Source: Acrocarpospora catenulata (GTDB taxonomy: Bacteria > Actinomycetota > Actinomycetes > Streptosporangiales > Streptosporangiaceae). Taken from it: a DNA stretch of 64,000 bases. How positions within the stretch are numbered: position 1 is the stretch's first letter; each line of letters begins with the position of its first letter. This document shows, piece after piece, positions 15,787-27,368 of the stretch. The stretch is from the NCBI RefSeq assembly GCF_018476525.1, contig NZ_JAHCST010000018.1, positions 101,531 to 165,530 of the forward strand, given 5' to 3'. The translations under genes and the position numbers were made by a program. The notes under the pieces were generated by a model. The model saw only the letters and a list, made by a program, of their open reading frames with translations, was not told where the DNA came from and made no database searches.

Positions 15787-17079
15787 CTACTCCTGCCACC
15801 ACTCGGCGTCGTCGTCAGCCTTGGCCGCGGCGGGCGCCGGCGGCTTGGGGGCGGGCTTGTCCGCGCTGGGCGCGGGGGCCGACAGGGCCGGCTTGACGGG
15901 GGCCGCCACCACCGGGGTGGGCTCGGGCTCCATGCCGGGCAGCGGGGCGCCGCCGAGCAGCTGGCGGAGCTGGGCGAGGTGGCTGGTGATGCTGTCCCGC
16001 TGCCGGGTCAGCTCGTCAACCTGGCGCTGCATGTTGGTGCGGGTGCGCTCGGCCTCGGCCTTGGCGTCCGAGACGATGGACTCGGCGCTGGACTTGGCGT
16101 CGGAGACCAGCTGGTCGGCGTTCTTGCGGGCGTTGGCCAGCAGCTGCTTGGCGTGGGTGTCGGCTTCGCGGCGGGTCTGCTCGGCCTGCTGGGTGGCCTT
16201 GGTGGCGCGCTGCTCGGCGGTGGCCGCGCGCTGCTCGGCCTCGGCGACCAGCTTCTGGGTGTTGGCCTGGGCGGTGGCGTGCCGCTCGGCCTCCTGGCGC
16301 TCGGCCTCCTCGCGCCGGGCGGCCAGCTGGATCTCGAACTCGGCCTCGTCCTGGGCCCGCTTGGCCTCGGACTCCTCCAGCACCCGCTGCGCCTGGGCGC
16401 GCATCTCGTCGGCCTGGCGCTTGGCGGTGGTGAGCACCTCGTCGCGCTCGCGCTTGGTGGAGGCCCGCAGCTGGGCGACCTCGCGCTCGGTGGTGGTGCG
16501 CAGCTTGGCGATCTCGCGCTCGGCGTCGGCCCGCTTCTCGGCCACCTCGTGGTCGGCGGTGGCGCGGAGCTTGGCCACCTCGCGCTCGGTGGTGTTGGTC
16601 AGCTCGTCGGACTCGCGCTTGGCGGTGGACCGGATCTCCTCGGCGTCCCGCTCGGCGGTGGTGCGGGTGTCCTCGGCCTCGCGAGTGGCCAGCGCGCGCT
16701 TCTCGGCAGCCTCGTTCTCGGCGGCGGCCCGCACGTCCGCGGCGTCCACCTTCGCGGCGGCCTTGATCTCGTTGGCCTCCGACCTGGCCGCCTGGACCAG
16801 CTCGGTGGCCTGCTCCTCCGCCAGACGCAGCAGCTGCTCAATGCGGGCGCCCAGACCCGAGTAGGTCGGGCGCTCCTGCTCCTGCAGCTGGCGCTGGGAG
16901 TCGGACAGATCCCGCTGGAGTGCGCCCACCTGCTCCCGAGCCTGACGAAGGTCGGCGTCGAGCGTCTTCAGGTGGTCGTGGACCTGGTGCCGGTCATAGC
17001 CGCGGAGCACCACGTCGAATTCCCGGGAGGGGGCGTCTTCAAAGAAATTGTTCAACTGGGCGTCGATGTCGGACTGCAT
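15787..17079 (-). CDS. FilP/Scy-like cytoskeletal coiled-coil protein with DivIVA-like N-terminus
   Basis: Acidic coiled-coil protein of 430 residues. Residues 20-60 (FDVVLRGYDRHQVHDHLKTL) match the DivIVA N-terminal domain. Residues 97-239 are 13 uninterrupted 11-residue units, then about 130 residues of further coiled coil, and a Pro/Ala-rich tail (365-420) ending DDDAEWWQE. In Streptomyces, FilP and Scy organise polar growth and lie next to the same epimerase-thiolase-meaB genes as here. This single protein is longer than FilP and much shorter than Scy. It is monocistronic, with a bidirectional terminator behind it. Confidence 0.82.
   Translation of the reverse strand: MQSDIDAQLNNFFEDAPSREFDVVLRGYDRHQVHDHLKTLDADLRQAREQVGALQRDLSDSQRQLQEQERPTYSGLGARIEQLLRLAEEQATELVQAARSEANEIKAAAKVDAADVRAAAENEAAEKRALATREAEDTRTTAERDAEEIRSTAKRESDELTNTTEREVAKLRATADHEVAEKRADAEREIAKLRTTTEREVAQLRASTKRERDEVLTTAKRQADEMRAQAQRVLEESEAKRAQDEAEFEIQLAARREEAERQEAERHATAQANTQKLVAEAEQRAATAEQRATKATQQAEQTRREADTHAKQLLANARKNADQLVSDAKSSAESIVSDAKAEAERTRTNMQRQVDELTRQRDSITSHLAQLRQLLGGAPLPGMEPEPTPVVAAPVKPALSAPAPSADKPAPKPPAPAAAKADDDAEWWQE
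16363..16791 (-). repeat. Thirteen tandem hendecad (33-bp) coding repeats
   Basis: Residues 97-239 of the coiled-coil protein read as consecutive 11-mers such as TTEREVAKLRA, TADHEVAEKRA, DAEREIAKLRT and TTEREVAQLRA. The consensus is T-A-(E/K)-R-E-(V/A)-(A/D)-E-(L/V)-R-(A/T). Hendecads give an almost straight, right-handed coiled coil. Confidence 0.85.
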
Positions 17080-17264
17080 GAGGCTCGATCCTGGGTTGTC
17101 GAGACGGCTACACGGGCCGGACGGGGGGTTTCGGACATCCGAGGCGAGGAGCCCATTCGGGATCCACGTCCGGTGGTAGGCCAGCGTACTCCGGTACTGC
17201 CGTGTTGGAGGCCTCCACGGACTTTCTGCGCGACTTGTTACGTATGAACCTTTCTTGCGTTTGG

Positions 17265-17687
17265 TCAGGCCCTCGGTGTCTCAACCAGCTCGGTTAGGAC
17301 TCCTCCCACATCCTTGGGATGGAGAAACGCGATTGCGGCACCCATAGAGCCATGACGTGGTCTTTCGTCGATGAGTCGCACCCCCTTTGCGGCGATTTCC
17401 GCCATGGCCTTGGTCACGTCGGGAACGCCGTATCCGATGTGGTGAACTCCCTCGCCACGCTTGCTCAAATACTTCCCCACCGCGGTGTCCGGGTGAAGGG
17501 GTTCGAGCAACTGGATGTAGGAGGCGCCGCCGTCGCCGTCGGCCACGTGCAGCATGGCCTCCTTGACTCCTTGCTCCTCGTTCACCTCCCGGCTCACCAC
17601 GGTCAGCCCGAAGTTCGACTCATAGAATTCGATCTTCTCCTCCAGGTCGTGACACGCGATCCCCACATGATCAATCCGTAGAAACAT
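17265..17687 (-). CDS. mce: Methylmalonyl-CoA epimerase
   Basis: Glyoxalase-fold metalloenzyme of 140 residues that interconverts (2R)- and (2S)-methylmalonyl-CoA for the propionyl-CoA pathway. Predicted metal ligands are His7 (DHVGIA), Gln59 (YIQLLEP), His82 or His83 (VHHIGYGV) and Glu133 (LTELVE). I use the ATG at 17687, which has GGAGGG about 10 nt upstream; ten extra codons upstream are open. It is divergent from the thiolase gene, 85 nt away. The coiled-coil gene follows on the same strand. Confidence 0.94.
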   Translation of the reverse strand: MFLRIDHVGIACHDLEEKIEFYESNFGLTVVSREVNEEQGVKEAMLHVADGDGGASYIQLLEPLHPDTAVGKYLSKRGEGVHHIGYGVPDVTKAMAEIAAKGVRLIDERPRHGSMGAAIAFLHPKDVGGVLTELVETPRA

Positions 17688-17772
17688 CAGGGTCCACCCT
17701 CCTTGGCGGTCACACACCGCCTCCTAGGTATGGTGACACCGTCGCCCCTGATCTACTGAGGAGGCCCCGTCC

Positions 17773-18953
<1,181 letters not shown>

Positions 18954-18957
<4 letters not shown>

Positions 18958-19898
18958 GTGCGGGAGACCTCGCCGAGGGCGTGCTGAGAGGGGAGGTCCG
19001 CGCGGTCGCGCGGGCCATCTCGCTGGTCGAGAACGCCGGTCCCGGCCTGCGCGCGCTGACCGAGGAACTGGTCAAGGGCATGCGGGAGCCGTACCGGGCG
19101 CGGGTGGTGGGTCTGACCGGCGCGCCCGGGGTGGGCAAGTCGACCTCCACCGGGACGCTGATCGAGGCGGCCAGGGCGCGTGGCGAGCGGGTCGCGGTGC
19201 TGGCGGTGGACCCGTCGTCGCCGTTCACCGGCGGCGCGCTGCTCGGGGACCGGGTGCGTATGCAGGCGCACGCCACCGATCCGGGGGTGTTCATCCGGTC
19301 CATGGCCACCCGGGGACATCTGGGCGGGCTGGCCTGGGCGGCGCCGCAGGCCATCCGGGTGCTGGACGCGGCCGGGTACGACCTGATCCTGGTGGAGACC
19401 GTGGGGGTGGGCCAGGCCGAGGTGGACATCGCCTCGCTGGCCGACTCCACCATCGTGCTGCTGGCCCCCGGCATGGGGGACAGCGTGCAGGCCGCCAAGG
19501 CGGGCATCCTGGAGATCGCCGATGTCTTCGTGGTGAACAAGGCGGACCGGGACGGTGCCCAGGAGACCGTGCGGGACCTGCGGAACATGGTCGCCCTGTC
19601 CGGCTCCCGGGACTGGCGCCCGCCGATCGTGAGCACCGTGGCCGCCCGGGGCGAGGGGGCCGCCGACCTGGTGGCGGCGCTGGACCGGCACGCCGAGCAC
19701 CTGGCCGCCTCCGGCGAGGGCCGGGCCCGCCGCCTGGCCAGGGCCAGGGACGAGATCGAGGCGATCGTGCTGACCGGGCTGCGGGCCAGGATGGGCGAGA
19801 TCAGCGGTGACCGCCACCTGGACGCGCTGGCCGAGGCGCTGCTGGCGGCGAAGACCGATCCGTACCGGGCGGCGGACCAGGTAATCGCCGCGCTGTAA
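18954..19898 (+). CDS. meaB: Methylmalonyl-CoA mutase-associated GTPase MeaB
   Basis: G-protein chaperone of 314 residues that gates delivery of adenosylcobalamin to the acyl-CoA mutase and protects it from inactivation. The P loop GAPGVGKST is at 56-64, [10 protein letters not shown] follows, ETVGVGQAE holds the switch region, and NKAD is the base-specificity motif. The GTG start overlaps the thiolase stop. The mutase it serves may be the protein encoded at 25641 or another outside the window. Confidence 0.95.
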
Positions 19899-19966
19899 TA
19901 ATCGCTCTGGTGTTTCACAGCGGTTATTCACTTTCGTGTAACCCGCCATCCGTACGGTTCGGGGCC

Positions 19967-20851
19967 ATGAAGTGGAAAAAGGTGCTCAACAGCACCCTGG
20001 AAGGTGTCACGGGGTATTCCGTCAAGCGGGTCAAGCTGCCTGAGCCTGCCCCGGCGACCCCGCCCCCGGCCCTGTTGCCGCCCCGGATGCCGAACGATGT
20101 CGTACGGGGCCCGGTGGACCCGGCGGCCGACCGGCTGCTGCGGGAGCCGGTGTTCCTGCTCGCCTCGGTGCGGTCCGGGTCGACCCTGCTCCGGGTGATG
20201 CTGAACAGCCACTCCCAGCTGCACGCACCGCTGGAGACCCACTTCCGCCGGGCGACGGTGAACCTGACCACCGATCCGATCCAGCAGGCGATGACCGCGC
20301 TCGGTCACAGCCACAGCGACGTGGAGCACCTGCTCTGGGACCGGCTGCTCCACCGCGAACTGCTCCGCAGCGGCAAGCGCATCCTGGTGGAGAAGACCCC
20401 CAGCAACGTCTTCGCCTGGAAGCGCATCTCCACCTGCTGGCCGGACGCCCGGTTCATCTTCCTGATCCGGCACCCGCTCTCCATCGCCCGCTCCTGGCAC
20501 GAGGCCGACCCGGCGGGCCGCCCGATGAGCGAGGCGGTGCCGCACGCCATGCGGTACGCCACCTACCTGGAGGAGGCCCGGCAGAAGGTGGGCGGCCTGA
20601 CCGTCACCTACGAGCGGATGACCACCGACCCGGCCACCGAACTGCGGGCCATCTGCGACCGCATCGGGGTACCGTACGAGCCCGGCATGATCCGGTACGG
20701 CGACCACGACCACGGCGAGTTCGTGAAGGGCATCGGCGACTGGCGGGACAAGATCGTGACCGGCACCGTGCAGCCGGGCCGTCCGCTGCCCACCGCCGAC
20801 GAGGTCCCCGAGGAGATGCGCGAGATGTGCGTCAAGTGGGGATACCTCTAG
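19967..20851 (+). CDS. Sulfotransferase family protein
   Basis: Probable PAPS-dependent sulfotransferase of 294 residues. The 5'-phosphosulfate loop is LASVRSGSTLL (65-75), and the 3'-phosphate motif FLIRHPLSIARSWH carries Arg168 and Ser172. A proline-rich stretch (25-41) precedes the domain. I use the ATG at 19967; an upstream frame to 19910 lacks a ribosome site. It shares the CTAG of its stop codon with the converging DUF4230 gene. The acceptor could be a glycan, lipid or small metabolite; it is not predictable here. Confidence 0.82.
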   Translation: MKWKKVLNSTLEGVTGYSVKRVKLPEPAPATPPPALLPPRMPNDVVRGPVDPAADRLLREPVFLLASVRSGSTLLRVMLNSHSQLHAPLETHFRRATVNLTTDPIQQAMTALGHSHSDVEHLLWDRLLHRELLRSGKRILVEKTPSNVFAWKRISTCWPDARFIFLIRHPLSIARSWHEADPAGRPMSEAVPHAMRYATYLEEARQKVGGLTVTYERMTTDPATELRAICDRIGVPYEPGMIRYGDHDHGEFVKGIGDWRDKIVTGTVQPGRPLPTADEVPEEMREMCVKWGYL

Positions 20852-21543
20852 GCCGGATCGTCGTACACGATCACCACCTTGGTGAAGCCGAGCGCCTTCA
20901 GCATGTTCTCCAGCATGGTCTTGGCGTTGGCGTCCGCCCGGGCGCGCAGGTCGCTGGAGACCGCCGCTTCGGTGATCTTCTTCTCCGCCAGCACGTAGAG
21001 CTCCTGCTGGTTCTGCGGGTTGCCGGAGAGGAAGTCGCCGACCCGGTCCAGCAGGCCGCGCTCCTGGGCGTAGACGTAGGAGCGCTTGTTGTCCAGGTTG
21101 GCCTTCTCCAGCTGGGCGTGCGGGAGCCGTACCGTGACGGTGGTGCGGTCGGGGGAGACGGTGATCGCGTCCTTGGCCAAGCCGCCGAACTCGACGTAGG
21201 CGTCCACGCTGCCGGCGCCGACGAACAGGGTCCGGGTGCCCTTGATCGCGTCGGGCAGGAACGCGGCGTCCTTCTCCAGGTCCACCACCACCTGGAAGTT
21301 GCCGCTGGCGGCCTCGAACCGGCTCAGGTTGTGGATCGACTCGAGCAGCACCGGCTGGCTGCGGTCGATCGTGGTCTCACCGAGCGGGTTCAGCCAGGTC
21401 CAGGCCAGCCGCCCGCCCACGACCAGCAGCAGGCCGAGGAAGAGGATGGCGGCTAACCAGCGCCAGCCGCGCCGGGACCTGCGCCGGACGGGAGTCGGCT
21501 CGGCCAGCGGGGCGCGAATCTGCGGTTCAGTGTGGCGGTCCAC
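20848..21543 (-). CDS. DUF4230 family membrane-anchored protein
   Basis: Protein of 231 residues with an Arg-rich cytoplasmic start (RRRSRRGWRW), one transmembrane helix (about 28-48) and an exported domain. The domain has the DUF4230 pattern: VLLESIHNLSRFEAASGNFQ at the start, NLDNKRSYVY in the middle, and a C-terminal AKTMLENMLKALGF. Function of the family is unknown. GTG start. Its stop overlaps that of the sulfotransferase gene within a CTAG. Confidence 0.8.
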   Translation of the reverse strand: MDRHTEPQIRAPLAEPTPVRRRSRRGWRWLAAILFLGLLLVVGGRLAWTWLNPLGETTIDRSQPVLLESIHNLSRFEAASGNFQVVVDLEKDAAFLPDAIKGTRTLFVGAGSVDAYVEFGGLAKDAITVSPDRTTVTVRLPHAQLEKANLDNKRSYVYAQERGLLDRVGDFLSGNPQNQQELYVLAEKKITEAAVSSDLRARADANAKTMLENMLKALGFTKVVIVYDDPA

Positions 21544-21574
21544 AGCAGGACATCTTCCCGCTGTGGGCCGCCAA

Positions 21575-22981
21575 TCACCTACCAGAGTGGGGCATATCCG
21601 CCGAGGGCAACGGGAAAGGCGCGGGGCCCGGGCTGGGCGCAGGCACGCCGCCGCCGAAGTGGCTCGCCGCCAGGCGGCAGTTGGCGAAGTCGGAGTAGAA
21701 CATGCGCAGCCACTCGCGCCGCTGCTCCTCGCTGAGCGCCGAGAACCAGGCCGAGGCGTACTGGTGCTCGGCCAGCTGTCCCGCGGGCAGCGGCTCGCCG
21801 CGCACCCAGGCCGCCACGATCGCCCGGTAGCCCGCCGCGACCGGCTCGGTGCAGGGCTTGGAGATCCGGTCCACGAACTCGGCGGCGGCGCGGTCGGCGT
21901 ATCCGGCGTCCAGATCGTCCACGTGGATGGGCACCACGCCGCGCGGGGCCTGCGCCGCCGTCAGCCGGGAGCGCTGCTCGACCCGCTGGAAGGCGGCCGG
22001 GGTGCCGGAGAGCCGGGCGGCGAGCCCGGTGAACGTGGTGCCCAGCTCGGCCAGCCCGTCGCGCATGCCGGGGTGCACGCAGACCGTGATCGGCCACTCC
22101 TGGCAGCTGTAGACGACCTGCTCCCCGGCGGCCGTCGTGGCGGGCTCGCTGAGCAGGCGGCTGGCGCCGAACCCGGCGGCCAGCACCGCGATCACCGCGG
22201 CCACCATGGTCAGCATGTGCCGGGACACCAGCGCGGCCCAGCCGAGCAGCAGCGCCGCGCTCAGCCCGAGCAGCCAGAGCGTCTGGTCGGCGAAGGCACC
22301 CGAGCTCAGGCCCTGGAACAGGTCGTACGGCTGGGGCGTGACGGGGGCCAGCCGGTCGGCCCAGCCGGAGCCGTCACCGAGCCAGGTGAACAGCGCGTAC
22401 GCCCCGACCCCCGCCACCAGGGGGGTGATCGCGAAAGGCGCCAGCCAGCCCAGGATCCAGCCGAGCACCACGTACAGCGCGAGCCCGGCCGCGCCCATGG
22501 CCAGGGCGCTGGGCAGCAGTCGCCCGGCCTGCTCGCTGAGCACCGCGCGGACCGCGAAGATCAGCACGGTCGCCCCGAACGAGCCCACCACCACGGCCAG
22601 GATGGCCAGCGGGGCCTTGAGCGTCCGCCACGGCGTGGGCGCCATGACGGGCCCGGTGCCGGGCCGCGCGCTCCGCCGCCGCGCCGCCCGCCGTTTGCGG
22701 ACGGCCACCCAGGCCGCGAAGGCCGCCGCCACCGGCCCGGTCAGCCGGAGCGAGCCGATCACGGCCACCGTGACGTTGTCCCAGACCATGACGCCGGGGA
22801 TGAGCACGGTCCAGGCCGCGACCAGCCCGAGCACCAGCAACACGGTGACCGTGATCACCGCGCTCTGGGTCAGCTCGGCCCGGGAGACGCCCCGGTGCTC
22901 CCGGCGCCGCTTCCGCCGTGCCAGCGGATCCGGCGCACCGGACACCGTCGCCGACACTGTGCGGGACATGGCCCTGCCCAT
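21575..22981 (-). CDS. Polytopic membrane protein with large C-terminal domain, function unknown
   Basis: Protein of 468 residues. A basic N-terminus (RRKRRREHRG) is followed by about seven hydrophobic segments up to residue 280. The last 190 residues form a soluble domain with four cysteines (YSC, TVCVHP, SKPC, FANC) that may pair outside the cell. The C-terminus is Pro/Gly-rich. VCVHP is reminiscent of domains seen behind ABC-type membrane regions in actinobacteria, but I cannot name the family. It lies upstream of the DUF4230 gene on the same strand, with a 31-nt gap, and is divergent from marR. Confidence 0.72.
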   Translation of the reverse strand: MGRAMSRTVSATVSGAPDPLARRKRRREHRGVSRAELTQSAVITVTVLLVLGLVAAWTVLIPGVMVWDNVTVAVIGSLRLTGPVAAAFAAWVAVRKRRAARRRSARPGTGPVMAPTPWRTLKAPLAILAVVVGSFGATVLIFAVRAVLSEQAGRLLPSALAMGAAGLALYVVLGWILGWLAPFAITPLVAGVGAYALFTWLGDGSGWADRLAPVTPQPYDLFQGLSSGAFADQTLWLLGLSAALLLGWAALVSRHMLTMVAAVIAVLAAGFGASRLLSEPATTAAGEQVVYSCQEWPITVCVHPGMRDGLAELGTTFTGLAARLSGTPAAFQRVEQRSRLTAAQAPRGVVPIHVDDLDAGYADRAAAEFVDRISKPCTEPVAAGYRAIVAAWVRGEPLPAGQLAEHQYASAWFSALSEEQRREWLRMFYSDFANCRLAASHFGGGVPAPSPGPAPFPLPSADMPHSGR

Positions 22982-23140
22982 CGAGCAAACCCCCGTGCGT
23001 GGGTGAGCCGGGATACCGCGCCGATCCCCCGTGGTGTTCGGAGGGCGGGCGAGTTTGCCGCCGCCTCACTGTTTGACGTACCAACCATAACGGAGCGTGA
23101 TGTTCGGGGGGCGTCTTCTCTGGTCAAGGGTTGAGTTTGG

Positions 23141-23153
23141 TCACGCTACGTGA
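23141..23153 (+). promoter_or_regulatory. BldD-box-like palindrome upstream of marR
   Basis: TCACG-CTA-CGTGA is a perfect 5-3-5 inverted repeat in the 210-bp divergent region between the membrane-protein gene and marR, 38 nt before the GTG start. It is identical, in reverse complement, to the site at 12650. It could also be an operator for the MarR protein itself. Confidence 0.45.
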
Positions 23154-23191
23154 AGTGTCAATTCGGACGATCGCCGCGCTACCGTAACGCT

Positions 23192-23734
23192 GTGCCTCTC
23201 AACCTGCCGTTCGATCCCATCGAGCGCGCCGCCGGAACCTGGCGGGAGCGTTTCGGGCCGTCGTCCGCCATGGCCGCGGTCACTTCGATCATGAGAGCGC
23301 ACCAGATCCTGATCGCGCAACTGGACACGCTGCTCAAGCCGTACGATCTCACCTTCGCCCGGTACGAGGCGCTGGTGCTGCTCACCTTCAGCCGTACGGG
23401 GGCGCTGCCGCTGTCCAGGATCGGTGAGCGGCTGATGGTCCACCCGACCAGCGTGACCAACACGGTGGACCGGCTGGAGCGGGCCGGTCTGGTGGTGCGC
23501 CGCCGCAACCCCAACGACGGCCGGGGCGTGCTGGCCGAGATCACCGAGGCCGGGCGGGCCGCCGTGCGCGCCGCCACCGCCGACCTGATGGCCGCCGACT
23601 TCGGCCTCGGCATGTACGGCGAGGCCGACCTGACCGCCATGTTCGACCTGCTCAGAACCCTGCGGGTGGCGGCCGGAGACTTCGCGGAGGCCCGCCCCCC
23701 GACGGGGGACGAGCCTCCGCTCGCGGTGAACTAG
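23192..23734 (+). CDS. MarR family transcriptional regulator
   Basis: Winged-helix dimer of 180 residues. The wing region reads RIGERLMVHPTSVTNTVDRLERAGLVVRRRNPNDGRGVLAEIT, split here for description as recognition helix PTSVTNTVDRLE and wing RNPNDGRG. I start at the GTG at 23192 (PLNLPFDPIERAAGTWRERFG follows), which matches the usual N-terminus of this subgroup; the ATG at 23150 overlaps the palindrome region. Probable aromatic-compound or stress sensor; the target is unknown. Confidence 0.88.
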   Translation: MPLNLPFDPIERAAGTWRERFGPSSAMAAVTSIMRAHQILIAQLDTLLKPYDLTFARYEALVLLTFSRTGALPLSRIGERLMVHPTSVTNTVDRLERAGLVVRRRNPNDGRGVLAEITEAGRAAVRAATADLMAADFGLGMYGEADLTAMFDLLRTLRVAAGDFAEARPPTGDEPPLAVN

Positions 23735-23736
23735 GG

Positions 23737-25461
23737 CTAACGCACGGCGCGCAGGGCGTTCACGATGCCCCGCCCGTAGAAGCCGTTGTTGCTCAGGCCG
23801 CCCTCACAGGTGTGGGTCGCGGTCACCGTGGCCCCGCTCGGCAGGTGGCGGGTGTAGGTGTAGGCGCCACCGGCCGGGCACGCGGTGTCCGTGGCGGTGC
23901 CCTTCAGGATGCGCTCCACGTCGTCCGGGTCCATGCCGAAGCCGTTGCGGCCGTTCTTGCCGTACCGGCTGACGATCAGGGCCGCCACGCCGGCCGCGCG
24001 CGGCGAGGCCATCGAGGTGCCCTGGAGGTACTGGTAGTACCCGCAGACGTTGGCCTTGCAGTCCTTCACGACGTAGTCGACGGTGGGTTCGCCGTTCTCG
24101 TCGATCTCACCGTTGGCGCGGGCCAGCGACTCGGGGTAGGCCGCCAGCGTGGCTTTGGTGACGTCCCGGGTGTTGCCCGGGGTGTCGTACACGTCGCCGC
24201 CGGGGGCGGCCACGTCCACGTACCCGTTGCCGTAGTCGGAGTAGTACGACTTACGGGTGCTGATGCCGGTCGAGGAGACCGAGATCACGTGGTTGCCCTC
24301 GCTCGGCATGGAGATGCAGCTCGGCGGGATGGTCCGGGTGTAGGAGGCCTGGCCGGGGAAGGCGGCGAAGTCCGGGCTGGACGAGTCGGTGATCGTCTTG
24401 GTGTAGTCGGTGGCCCCGTTCCCGGCCGCGGAGACCAGGGTGACGCCCTTGCGGTGCGCGTAGTCCAGTGCCCGCTGGGTGGCCTTGATGATGGTGGCCT
24501 GCTCCAGCCGCGCCTCCGGCGAGTCGGCGGGGTTGTCCACGCAGTTGAACAGCCACGGGTCGACGTAGTAGCTCATGTTGACCACGTCGACGCCGATGTC
24601 GCCGGCGTAGGTGAGCGCGTCCACCGTGGGCTGCAGGAAGAAGTAGCCCGAGTCCTGACCGGCCCGGATGTTGACGATGGTGACCTTGGGCGCCACGCCC
24701 GCCACGCCCAGCTTGTTCAGCGGCGAGGCGATGGCCGAGGCGACGTGCGTGCCGTGGCCGTCCTCGTCCACGTTGGCCGGGTCGTTGCAGGACTGGTCCG
24801 GCTCGTCCTCACAGGGGCCGTCGACGTCGTCGCCGTTGGCGTCCACCGGGATGTCCACGGTGAAGTTGCGGCTCAGCCTCTCGCTGAAGTTGGGGGCGAT
24901 GTCGGGGTGGCTGCCGTCCACACCGGTGTCCAGGATGCCGACCAGCACCCGCTTGTCGCCCTGCTCGTACTTGTGGGCCTCGTTGACCTGCATCTGGTCC
25001 AGGTCCCACTGGAGGTCGTCGAGGGGCTCGGCGGACGGCTTGCGGTTCCCCTTGCCGTGGCCCTTGGGACCGCCCCGGCCCTCCTTCTCGACCGCCTTGG
25101 CCTGGATGGCCTTGCGCACGTTCGCCCGGACCTTGGCGGTCTCCGGCGCCTGGCCGATGACCCGGTTGCCCGCGACGCCCTCGATGGCGGGATTGTTCTT
25201 GATCGCGTTAACGAAGTCCGCGTTGGTGGTGGTGACCGTGGCCACCCCGACCTCCGTGTTGACCTTCACCACGGTGCCGCCGGCCGCCGAGATCGCCTTT
25301 TGGGCATCGGCCGCGCTGGCGCCCTCACGGTAGAGGACGACGTACTCCTTGCTCGTCGCCGGTGCCTTGCTCGTGGCGGCCGCGGGGGCCGCCTGCGCCG
25401 GCGCCGTCAGAGCCGACGCGGCTAACGCTGCGACGGCGGTGATGACGGTGAGACGTTTCAA
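23737..25461 (-). CDS. Secreted S8 (subtilisin-like) serine peptidase
   Basis: Exported protease of 574 residues. The start is probably TTG at 25461: GGAGGT lies just upstream and the first residues form a signal peptide ending in APAQAA. An I9 propeptide (about 38-105) follows. The catalytic triad is Asp178 (GILDTGVDGSHPDI), His236 (DGHGTHVAS) and Ser483 (GTSMASP). A Lys/Gly-rich linker (about 125-143) separates propeptide and protease. Four Cys pairs are likely in the mature part. It converges with marR, 2 nt apart. Confidence 0.93.
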   Translation of the reverse strand: MKRLTVITAVAALAASALTAPAQAAPAAATSKAPATSKEYVVLYREGASAADAQKAISAAGGTVVKVNTEVGVATVTTTNADFVNAIKNNPAIEGVAGNRVIGQAPETAKVRANVRKAIQAKAVEKEGRGGPKGHGKGNRKPSAEPLDDLQWDLDQMQVNEAHKYEQGDKRVLVGILDTGVDGSHPDIAPNFSERLSRNFTVDIPVDANGDDVDGPCEDEPDQSCNDPANVDEDGHGTHVASAIASPLNKLGVAGVAPKVTIVNIRAGQDSGYFFLQPTVDALTYAGDIGVDVVNMSYYVDPWLFNCVDNPADSPEARLEQATIIKATQRALDYAHRKGVTLVSAAGNGATDYTKTITDSSSPDFAAFPGQASYTRTIPPSCISMPSEGNHVISVSSTGISTRKSYYSDYGNGYVDVAAPGGDVYDTPGNTRDVTKATLAAYPESLARANGEIDENGEPTVDYVVKDCKANVCGYYQYLQGTSMASPRAAGVAALIVSRYGKNGRNGFGMDPDDVERILKGTATDTACPAGGAYTYTRHLPSGATVTATHTCEGGLSNNGFYGRGIVNALRAVR

Positions 25462-25614
25462 CTGCCACCTCCCTGTAGGCAGGAGAGAACATTTGCCGAT
25501 AGAGCAGACAGATCTATCGCGAGGCACATGTTTCGGTATTGACACCCCGAGTCAAAAGAGCGACGCAAAGTTGAGGCCAAGGTGTGACATGACGGGGGGC
25601 GTGCTGGCGGGATT

Positions 25615-25633
25615 TAGTAGGACGTCCTAGTAT
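25615..25633 (+). promoter_or_regulatory. Palindromic operator over a leaderless promoter of the acyl-CoA mutase gene
   Basis: TAGTAGGACGTCCTAGTA (25615-25632) is an 18-bp palindrome with two mismatches; its core TAGGACGTCCTA (25618-25629) is perfect. It overlaps TAGTAT (25628-25633), a good -10 box lying 7 nt before the ATG at 25641. No Shine-Dalgarno is present. A repressor bound here would block the promoter. No regulator gene is adjacent. Confidence 0.6.
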
Positions 25634-25640
25634 CCGAGAC

Positions 25641-27299
<1,659 letters not shown>

Positions 27300-27368
27300 A
27301 CCGGTATCGCAGCGCAAACCCGAAAGGTGTGGGACGCCGCCCCCCGGACATGCGGCAGGATTGGGAGT

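Noticed and set aside
19910..19966. Longer N-terminus for the sulfotransferase
   Set aside because: The extra 19 residues have no ribosome site and cover the promoter region; the ATG at 19967 begins the conserved part.
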